A DNA stretch of 11,765 nucleotides, from NCBI GenBank assembly GCA_027596945.1, contig JADGJH010001130.1:1-11765 (forward strand), in the 5' to 3' direction. Origin of the DNA: Physocladia obscura. Lineage: Eukaryota; Chytridiomycota; Chytridiomycetes; Chytridiales; Chytriomycetaceae. Below, piece after piece: positions 1 to 6,367 of this stretch (positions are counted from its first letter, which is position 1; each line of letters opens with the position of its first letter). The position numbers and the translations under genes were made by a program. The notes beneath the pieces are model-generated. The model was given only the letters and a program-made list of their open reading frames with translations, searched no databases and had not been told where the DNA came from.

Positions 1-47
1 AATATAACCGATAAAAATGAACTTTTTTAAATTATTTAATTTTATAG

Positions 48-53
48 TTTATT
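48..53 (-). promoter_or_regulatory. poly(A) signal AATAAA of IMP4
   Basis: AATAAA on the minus strand begins one base after the IMP4 TGA, so a very short 3' UTR is likely. This is a six-base motif in A/T-rich DNA and could be fortuitous. Confidence 0.5.
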
Positions 54-54
54 C

Positions 55-1069
55 TCAGAGCATTAGTTTTCCCTTCCTTGCAGCATTCGAATATGGACGA
101 TTAACCCACTCAGTGTCCGCAGTGGCTTCATCCTCAATAGTGCCCAATTTAATCTCATATCCACGCATCTCAAACCTCGGGCCAACTTCTGACAAAGTCA
201 CGTCTTTGCCGAGCTTGTAAAACACATGGTGTCGGAACGAAATAAAGTCGGCATCATTTGAAAACGTCATGACGCGTTTACTGTCTTCTTTTGGAACGGG
301 GAACAGAAACCGTAGAATGTTTTGGAACCGTGTGCCGAGGGATGAATTGAAGTTATTGAAAATTAGATGTGGGAATTGTTCCGAAACGGTGCCACGGTCT
401 GGAATATCGTGGCGAAGTACAACGTTATGGAGGGAAAAGTAGGCGGTTGGGCCGTACGGGAAGTGCGAGATAATAAGACCGTCTAAACACAAGCTTTTTA
501 ACAATAAAACAAAGTTGAAAAGATTATAATACGTACCTGGCTGACCACGGTGCTCGTGAATAATAATCAAGTCTGAGATGTTGTTTGCGCGGCACGCGTC
601 ACAGATTTCCTTCATAACGTACCCGCCGCGATTGATGCGCTGTGCGTTGGGAAATATGAGACGAACCTCCTTTGCAAATTGCTGTAGTCGACTACTAGGA
701 TCACGCGATGTTGTGATGAGGATTTTGGGATCGTTGGTTCCAGCAGTTGCGTATTCGTCGTCAATGTGGCTCGTGGGGGTCGCACCGCTTTCGTCGAGAA
801 ACATGTCCCGCTTCAGCGATGCGGCGTCTTTACGCAAATCGCTGGGAAGTGTGCGTCCAGCTATTTGATGCGTTTTTCCCGGTTGGTGTGTTTGAAGTGT
901 ATTGATTAACATGGTTAACGATAGAATGAGAGAAAGTGTGAGAGAGTTTTTAGTTACCTTCGATTGCACCTCTGATTCGCTCCTTGCGGTCATGAATTGT
1001 CTTGTCTTTTGCTTCCAAAGACTTGCGGTACAAATACTCGCGCCGTTGCCGTGTCTGTTGCCGTTCCAT
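55..1069 (-). CDS. IMP4: IMP4, U3 snoRNP / SSU processome Brix-domain protein (3 exons)
   Basis: IMP4 acts in the nucleolus with MPP10 and IMP3 in the U3 snoRNP, which processes 18S pre-rRNA (established for the family). I join exons 1069-958, 860-537 and 482-55, giving 287 aa, close to the 291 aa of human IMP4 as I recall it. Exon 1 gives the basic family N-terminus with REYLYRKSLEAKDKT. Exon 2 opens with AGRTLPSDLR and carries the Brix hallmark ILITTSRDPSSRL (about residues 84-96) and HEHRGQP. Exon 3 has GLIISHFPYGPTAYFSL, HNVVLRHDIPD, FRHHVFYK, EVGPRFEMR and EATADTEW. The start at 1069 restores the family N-terminus and has A at -3 and G at +4; the upstream ATG at 1107 is out of frame with exon 1. 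Both splices are GT-AG. The stop is TGA. Identification is very sure; exact exon ends are inferred from family continuity. Confidence 0.95.
483..536 (-). other. IMP4 intron 2 (54 nt, GT-AG, stop-free)
   Basis: The donor is CCAG|GTACGT and the acceptor GTTTAG|ACGG, phase 1. It is exactly 18 codons long and has no stop in the IMP4 frame, so it appears as an 18-residue hydrophobic insertion when unspliced. Splicing restores HEHRGQPDGLIISHF, matching the contiguous family sequence at this point. Confidence 0.9.
861..957 (-). other. IMP4 intron 1 (97 nt, GT-AG)
   Basis: The donor reads GAAG|GTAACT and the acceptor AAATAG|CTGG, with the intron in phase 1. Removing it joins the basic exon 1 to AGRTLPSDLR, as in other IMP4 proteins. 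A possible branch site is the TTAACC or TTAATC stretch in the middle. The intron happens to be free of stops in the frame of exon 2. Confidence 0.88.
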
Positions 1070-1119
1070 TTCTTGTTCAAGAAAAAAAAATAAAAAAAAA
1101 GACTCATAATATTTGTTTT
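1070..1119 (-). other. 50-bp gap between 7-TM gene and IMP4, with T tract and uATG
   Basis: Read on the minus strand, this gap between two same-strand genes contains an upstream ATG (1107, out of frame with IMP4 exon 1) and then nine T, an A, nine T and a C. The gap ends in AACAAG just before the IMP4 ATG. No separate promoter motif is visible. The T tract may be a nucleosome-free poly(dA:dT) promoter element, or a pyrimidine tract serving an acceptor-like AG. Confidence 0.6.
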
Positions 1120-2145
1120 TCATGTGAAGTCAGACAGGGAGTTCAAATCAATAATTGTTTTGGCACTGGCCTTTACTTGCATAGTCAATGAGGACTTTTT
1201 TGATGTCAATGTTGCCATGACTTTTGACGCGCGTGTTTTATATTTACGAACTTTCTCCTTGTGTAACGCAAGTTTCATTTGAATCAGCACACATGTCATC
1301 ACAATGGTAAACATTATAAACGCAAAGGCGAATTCTTGCCTACTATAAACTATGTAGAGACTATAAAGCATAATATGAATGAAAAATGTGAATACTGCAA
1401 TTATTCCATATCGAGAAATGACCAGAAATTCCTGATCAATTGACTCTCTGTCGTTCCGTGTCCGGTCCAGAAACTTTAAAAACACCACCAAAAAGAAATA
1501 ATCAAGCGCCATAGCAACTGCCAGTGCAACTAATCGTGAATAAACCGTTATATTCATCGCATTTGAAGCAATTACTGGATTGTCAATGAAAATCAGGTGG
1601 AACGTCTGTGCAACAGGAGCAACAAAGAAGATTACTGGTGCACCACGCATTATCCATTCCACTGGTAATTGAAAATTCGAATACACGTCCTGCAGAATCC
1701 CTGATATTCGATTGTAACTACACAAAATATATGATATTTCAAATCCAGATATAGCCCATGACTGAATTGTTGCGCTTATTTGAATAGCCAGGTTATTTGT
1801 TCCTGCCATAATCGCGGCCATGTGCCCTGCTAAAGATGAGAACAGCACGATTTGAAAAAACAATATCTCAAATAGGTATTTGTTGAATGGATTGAGAATT
1901 GTTTTTAATGTTGACAGGTGCCCTAAGTCAGTTTCTTGATGGTGCAGCACGAACCAGAGCAAAAGCGCAAAAATTATAATAACGACGCCCACCATTGCAA
2001 TGGCTGTGTATATTGCAACGGGAAAAAAGGAAAGATTTGCACTCTGTCGCTCCATTTTTTGCAAATGCAAATCTCTTTTCTGTTTTTTCTTTTTTTCAAG
2101 TTTGGATCTTTTGAAGTTGAATGTATAGAATTTATTTTTTACCAT
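1120..2145 (-). CDS. orphan seven-transmembrane protein, function unknown
   Basis: This is a 341-aa membrane protein that I cannot assign to a named family. Seven hydrophobic helices are visible at about residues 41-66, 90-113, 119-142, 164-187, 200-224, 242-267 and 271-293. A short acidic motif LDRTRNDRESIDQEF lies between TM5 and TM6. The tail is basic (HKEKVRKYKTRASK) and Ser/Thr-rich, consistent with a cytoplasmic C-terminus. No DRY or NPxxY signature of class A receptors is seen. The first ATG (2145) is preceded by AAAAA and followed by a very lysine-rich stretch. A second good start, Met31 at 2055 (AAAAAATGG), would give 311 aa and is at least as plausible. It reads without introns to TGA. 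A receptor-like or lineage-specific 7-TM protein is inference from topology alone. Confidence 0.8.
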   Translation of the reverse strand: MVKNKFYTFNFKRSKLEKKKKQKRDLHLQKMERQSANLSFFPVAIYTAIAMVGVVIIIFALLLWFVLHHQETDLGHLSTLKTILNPFNKYLFEILFFQIVLFSSLAGHMAAIMAGTNNLAIQISATIQSWAISGFEISYILCSYNRISGILQDVYSNFQLPVEWIMRGAPVIFFVAPVAQTFHLIFIDNPVIASNAMNITVYSRLVALAVAMALDYFFLVVFLKFLDRTRNDRESIDQEFLVISRYGIIAVFTFFIHIMLYSLYIVYSRQEFAFAFIMFTIVMTCVLIQMKLALHKEKVRKYKTRASKVMATLTSKKSSLTMQVKASAKTIIDLNSLSDFT

Positions 2146-2408
2146 TTTTTAATTCTTCGTTTGATGGGTTGAAAGCGCAATTTGATTTTTTTTTTTTGGA
2201 TTCGACTTTTGTTGATTCAAAGACAGGAAGCCAAGAGAAGAAATAGATTACAAAAACGGATCAAGAAGTCGAGCATCCTTCGAGCAGCAATCGCGAAAAT
2301 TACGACAGTTTTAGTTATTATTGTCATTTGATCGGTTACATTCAGTTATTTAATCACTAACAATAAAACCACTAAAATTTTATAAAGAAACTGGTTTTCA
2401 AATGCATT

Positions 2409-2426
2409 CATCAATTATTATTGATG
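2409..2426. repeat. inverted repeat, 7-bp arms, 4-nt loop
   Basis: CATCAAT-TATT-ATTGATG is a perfect hairpin about 105 nt downstream of the RAP gene stop. It could be a 3'-end RNA structure, but short AT-rich palindromes are common by chance. Confidence 0.45.
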
Positions 2427-2476
2427 TTTTTCTTAGAAGTTTGTTTTTGCTACGCAAACATTTTTCTTAGAAGTTT
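2427..2476. repeat. two copies of a 16-bp direct repeat, 34-bp period
   Basis: The 16-mer TTTTTCTTAGAAGTTT occurs at 2427-2442 and again at 2461-2476. Both copies are followed by related TTTTGC/ACGC or GCGTTAC sequence, which suggests a small tandem duplication in the 3' flank of the RAP gene. Confidence 0.6.
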
Positions 2477-2530
2477 TTGCGTTACAGTTACTGCAATTTT
2501 TTGTTTTTTCTTTTTTATATTTTCAATATT

Positions 2531-4351
2531 TCAAACAATTAAGTTGTGCAGAAACTCAATCTTTGCTTCCTCAAGTTTAAGCGCATTCCATGTGTTTGCT
2601 TCATATAGTTCAAGCGGACGATTAAGCGTATTCCATGTCTTTGTTTCATCTGGTTCAAGCGGATGTTTAAGCGCATTCCATATCCGGTAGTCAATTTGAA
2701 ATACTTTCCACCCATATTTTTCCAAAAGCTGCTGTTTCAGTTGAGCCATTCCTTTCAAATGATACTGCCTGCTTTTTGAATCTTTCACATAACTAGAAGG
2801 TCTATTGAATGTAACAGCAAGCCTTTCTGAAACACTTGCAAAATGAACGGTATATCGTGTTTGTGGACATCGATAGTTGTAAGTCCATGTAATTTCAGGG
2901 TGCGACTTTGTCAAAAGAATTTCAATGTTATTCAAATGAGTGGAAGCCGGGTTGAATGACTTTGAAAATCCGGAAAGTATTTCTTGGTGCTTTGGCTGCA
3001 ATGAAGCCCTTTCTTCAGAAGATAAACTGATATGCCATATGTGCAGCAGCCTCATATTCTCGGTTGAAAAAATATGACTTTCAAGTTCATTTGAAATAAT
3101 AGGTATAAGAAGATGTGCTTGGTCCATGAATGCGAAAGCTGCAGCTGTATTAACCAGGGCCTGAGAATTAAAGTTTCCATAGTGTTCATAACCTTGTGAA
3201 ACAACTGCCTCAAAAAGTTCCTTATGTCTGATTCCAAGAGTTGCAAAACTGAAAAGCATGTGCGAAAGATTTTCGGCATTGAAACGGTGAATCTTGTTAA
3301 TTGCTTCATTACCAAGAATGCAAAACAGCTCATCGTTTTTAATCCAAAGTTTTGCAAAACTCCGCAGAATATTGGATATATCCTGGGGCTCAAATACTTC
3401 CGGATTTTTCAAAGCTTCGTCACCAAAAACACGGAACAACTCAGTGTGTTGCATTTCAATTTTTGCAAAACTCAACAACGTCTCCGACAAAGATTTTGCT
3501 TTAAATAAATGAACTTTTTTAATAGCTTGGCTGCCAAAGATACAAAAGAGCCAAAAAAGCTTGTCGTTTTTCAATCCAAAATTTGTATAACTGTTCAGAA
3601 TATTTGATACACCGCGCGCATTGAACTGAGGAGCCTTGTTGATTGCTTCGGCGATGGATGCTTTAACAAACGCTTTATTGTTTATCCCGAGTTTTGCGAG
3701 ACCCGCGACACTATTTGTGATTTCTTGCGCATTGAACAGCTGAATTTTCTTTGCCCCTTCATTCGCAACAATTTGAACAACACGATTGTGCTGCTGCTGT
3801 AACCCCGCAGAATAATTTGCAAGAGTACTAATAATTGTTGCAATGCTCCGTGGCGAGCACTGATGAACATCTTTTTCAATCGCATGAACTACAACATTAA
3901 GTGCAGCCGCGAAATCACAATCTCGACACACCGCATCATCTCGCCACCGATTACTTAAAACAATAATAGCGCGAAGTAAATGGGATCCAATGTCGCCGGT
4001 AATGTTATCTTTAACTGTGTCCAATAATACCAGCGATTCTTTAAGATTGGGAAAGTCGAGAGTTTCAGATTTCGATAGGGCGCGGAAATGCGTGGATAGT
4101 AATTCGGCGCTGCTGGTTTTCGGGGGTGATGCTGAGAGATATTGCACGTAGAAGTCTTTTTTGATTTTTTTTGCTGTTGTAATCTCGGGTGATCGTATCG
4201 TGGCTTCATTCATTACTGGTGTTATTTCAGAGTTCTCCGGTATTTCGCATTTGGATTCGAGTTGGCGCAACAATTGCATGCGGCATGGAATTGTAATTAT
4301 TGGTTTTTGAATTATCGCTCGTGTTGTGTTGAGTTTGAGAATACGAAACAT
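2531..4351 (-). CDS. RAP-domain protein with 37-residue helical repeats, probable organellar RNA factor
   Basis: This intronless 606-aa protein ends in a RAP domain (about residues 500-606). Typical features are LAVTFNRPSSYV, the HLKGMAQLKQQLLEKYGWKVFQIDY core and a final WNALK...FLHNLI helix. Residues 189-413 contain about six repeats of roughly 37 aa of the type ELF..LGNEAINK...FNAENLSHMLFSFATLGI, resembling OPR/FASTK-type alpha-helical RNA-binding repeats. The N-terminus (MFRILKLNTTRAIIQKP...) is basic, hydroxylated and nearly free of acidic residues, as in mitochondrial presequences. Proteins of this kind mature or stabilise organellar transcripts (known of the family); the exact RNA is unknown. 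The RAP tail holds a tandem duplication. The ATG at 4351 has a weak context (T at -3), and Met25 (4279) is an alternative, but the first keeps the presequence. Confidence 0.88.
   Translation of the reverse strand: MFRILKLNTTRAIIQKPIITIPCRMQLLRQLESKCEIPENSEITPVMNEATIRSPEITTAKKIKKDFYVQYLSASPPKTSSAELLSTHFRALSKSETLDFPNLKESLVLLDTVKDNITGDIGSHLLRAIIVLSNRWRDDAVCRDCDFAAALNVVVHAIEKDVHQCSPRSIATIISTLANYSAGLQQQHNRVVQIVANEGAKKIQLFNAQEITNSVAGLAKLGINNKAFVKASIAEAINKAPQFNARGVSNILNSYTNFGLKNDKLFWLFCIFGSQAIKKVHLFKAKSLSETLLSFAKIEMQHTELFRVFGDEALKNPEVFEPQDISNILRSFAKLWIKNDELFCILGNEAINKIHRFNAENLSHMLFSFATLGIRHKELFEAVVSQGYEHYGNFNSQALVNTAAAFAFMDQAHLLIPIISNELESHIFSTENMRLLHIWHISLSSEERASLQPKHQEILSGFSKSFNPASTHLNNIEILLTKSHPEITWTYNYRCPQTRYTVHFASVSERLAVTFNRPSSYVKDSKSRQYHLKGMAQLKQQLLEKYGWKVFQIDYRIWNALKHPLEPDETKTWNTLNRPLELYEANTWNALKLEEAKIEFLHNLIV
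2577..2683 (-). repeat. 45-bp in-frame tandem repeat inside the RAP domain (2.4 copies)
   Basis: Units lie at 2577-2621 and 2622-2666, with a partial third at 2667-2683; each begins TTAAGCG(C/T)ATTCCAT on the plus strand. In protein they read WNALKHPLEPDETKT, WNTLNRPLELYEANT and WNALKLEEAK. Two extra 15-residue units are thereby inserted into the last helix of the RAP domain, whose normal form would be one WNALK followed directly by LEEAKIEFLHNLI. Confidence 0.9.
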
Positions 4352-5368
4352 TCACAAACAGGAAAAAACCAAAGACCAAATCGAAAAGAAGAATTTCATT
4401 ACGTTTATGACTCCAGGGGGCTCTTCAACTTTTTAATTTACAGGATTATTTGTCTTTCAAAAGGCACACTACGTATTTGCAGGCAACTCAAATAACGAGT
4501 TTACAGTATATTAATGGTTGGTGGAGCTCCAATCGTGTAGAAACTCTTTAGAGTGGGTGACACCTATAGAAATTTTCCGAACGAATTGTTTACGGTATCT
4601 TTTCTTGACCGCAAATCTTTTCGGTCAATTATTTGATGGAGTGTATTGAGAAAAAAGAATACACAGAAATTTCATGAATTTAAAACGATTGGAATTAAAG
4701 TAGAGAAGTCTTCCTTTCAGCATTTGCACGATATCTCAAACGAATCATGTATGCACAGGAGACAAAGCATTTGAAATACATGGACGTTTTTGTTCTGTGA
4801 ATGTGACAAGGAAAGAAATTCTTCAATGAAGGTTCAGATATCATCGAAAACCCACCTTTCCGATGTCCCTTCAATATTCAAGCTTTTGCACCAATGAGAT
4901 TCTGAAATGACCATAACACTGTGTAAAATAATGACTGTAGTAATAAACATGTAAGTTTCGTATTAATAGGAATTGATCGATTCTAAAAATGACCATAATA
5001 TGAATGAATCTCTTGCTGATCTGACCAGTCATAATGTGGACATTAGAGAAATACAATAGTTCAAATTGAATGAAAGTCCCGGAAAAAGCTCCAAACCGCA
5101 GTTTATTTGCCATAATCTTTTTATTCCGGAGATGTTTGGCTATGTTTGGACTTTCTAACTAAAAATTTTTGTGTTATGGATGGAAATATATATTTCAAGA
5201 TTTTTCACTGTTTATGTGCATCCACTTGCTACTGATTGAGTATGAATGAAAAGAGCCAAGTTTAATAAAGCGCGTTTTGTTTTTATTATTTTATTTTTAA
5301 AAGAACAGTGGTATAAATGGACTTTTTATTTGGATGCGGACTATGTAAATTTTTTCTAAAAATTCACA
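4352..5368. other. 1-kb stretch with no supportable gene
   Basis: This holds the RAP gene upstream region and A/T-rich DNA. On the plus strand, several 25-60 codon open pieces occur in more than one frame (4560-4900 and 4990-5150), each cut by stops of all three kinds. A minus-strand open frame of 80 codons (5113-4871) has no recognisable domain. Two copies of an ATGACCATAA core (near 4907 and 4988) are visible. I would not call a gene here; a decayed one cannot be excluded. Confidence 0.5.
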
Positions 5369-6015
5369 ATGGGTGGTGCAGGAAAAACACTAATCTACGG
5401 CTTCGCAAGAAACCTCGCCCCAAAATCCCTCACTAAAACACTCCAATAGGGCAGCGCACTTGCAAACCCCGAACCATTGATCTTTTGCAAGTTCTCTTCG
5501 GATCATGATGATTCGCACATTTTTGCGCCGTACAAATATTGCTCGCCTGGAACCGAGGAGGATGCTGCTGCTGCCGCCGCCGAAGCTATCGGCCGCAGCT
5601 TTCTGCCAATGTTTCACAGCGACGTGAAGTTTCTTGAAAGCCTGCAAGCAAATGCGCGTGCAGCTGTGTTGAAAGGATCGTGCAAGTGTCACTTGCGAAG
5701 AAAGAAGTGAATGAAGACTATACTGATGGTGATGATGATGATGATGATGATGATGCAGTATATGAGGGGAGAAGCGTGGAGAAAAAGAATAGGGAAGAAG
5801 AAAAAATGGAAGAGACAGATGCGGACAACTTGCCAGAAGAGGATGACGGGGATGACGTGTATGGTCATTTCTGGGTTGGATACTTTCTTGCTGTGTTGCA
5901 GAGAGATGCTTCAATTTGAATGAATGAGCAGTTTATGGAGGCGGTGGACGAAGCAACGAAACATTGGGACGAAAATTTTGCGGCAAACTCTTGCCTGGAG
6001 CCAAAGCTTCCTTGA
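5369..6015 (+). pseudogene. broken protein-coding locus, acidic C-terminal half, family unknown
   Basis: From ATG 5369 one frame runs for 113 codons, broken only by a TAG at 5447, and includes a coding-like stretch (NPEPLIFCKF, HIFAPYKYCSPGTEED, poly-Ala, FLPMFHSDVKFLESLQANAR). At about 5650-5700 the coding signal moves to another frame, a one-base-deletion-type shift. There it continues as VNEDYTDG, eight Asp, a charged E/K region and YGHFWVGYFLAVLQRDASI. A TGA at 5917 is followed at once by ATG and MNEQFMEAVDEATKHW to a TGA at 6013. AATAAA at 6059 may be its poly(A) signal. I do not recognise the family. The TAG sits in CACTCCAATAG, which resembles an intron acceptor, but I found no matching in-phase donor. 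Alternatives are assembly indels or an unrecognised exon structure. Confidence 0.5.
5731..5754 (+). repeat. (GAT)8 microsatellite coding poly-Asp
   Basis: Eight perfect GAT triplets encode eight aspartates in the downstream frame of the broken locus. On the opposite strand the same tract reads as a histidine run, which produces a spurious antisense ORF. Slippage here would change tract length. Confidence 0.9.
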
Positions 6016-6367
6016 TTGTTATTGGCAGCACCCGCTGATTATGATTATTGTTTTTCAAAATAAAAACCAACACACGGGAACAAATGACATGCATTTGTTA
6101 GCTATAATACTATTGTAGCAACTTACGTTGAGAGATCTTGTTGGTCAGTGTTTGTCTAGAAGTGTGTGGATAGTAGATCAATGAAATGACGCCATTTAAG
6201 CTACCAAATGGGATATGATTGGTCTGAATGTGAATGGAAATCCAGAGCTGTTAATAGAGTGAATTATTGATCATGTAACCAAATTAATAATAAAAAAAAC
6301 ATTGAAAAAGCGATTTATTTTTTATATTTTTTATTTGCTTTTTTATGTGTTTGTGCCCGCAATATTT
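6016..6367. other. convergent intergenic region with poly(A) signals
   Basis: This lies between the 3' end of the plus-strand broken locus and the 3' end of the minus-strand glycosyltransferase gene. A plus-strand AATAAA is at 6059-6064. Minus-strand AATAAA motifs are at 6335-6330 and 6319-6314, about 35-50 nt after the glycosyltransferase stop. No gene is seen. Confidence 0.6.

Larger units (their letters stand above)
2146..2530. other. intergenic region between RAP gene and 7-TM gene
   Basis: This holds the 3' flank of the RAP gene and the upstream region of the 7-TM gene. It is A/T-rich, with T runs near 2190-2200. I see no open frame worth calling; the T-rich plus-strand ORF starting at 2421 runs into the antisense of the RAP gene. 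It contains a small inverted repeat (2409-2426) and a 16-bp direct repeat (2427-2476). Confidence 0.6.

Noticed and set aside
4871..5113. Minus-strand 80-codon ORF
   Set aside because: No domain, no supporting signals, A/T-rich sequence in which such lengths arise by chance.
5390..5914. Minus-strand 174-codon ORF with a histidine run
   Set aside because: It is the antisense of the (GAT)8 poly-Asp tract and of the better coding frames on the plus strand; no domain is seen.
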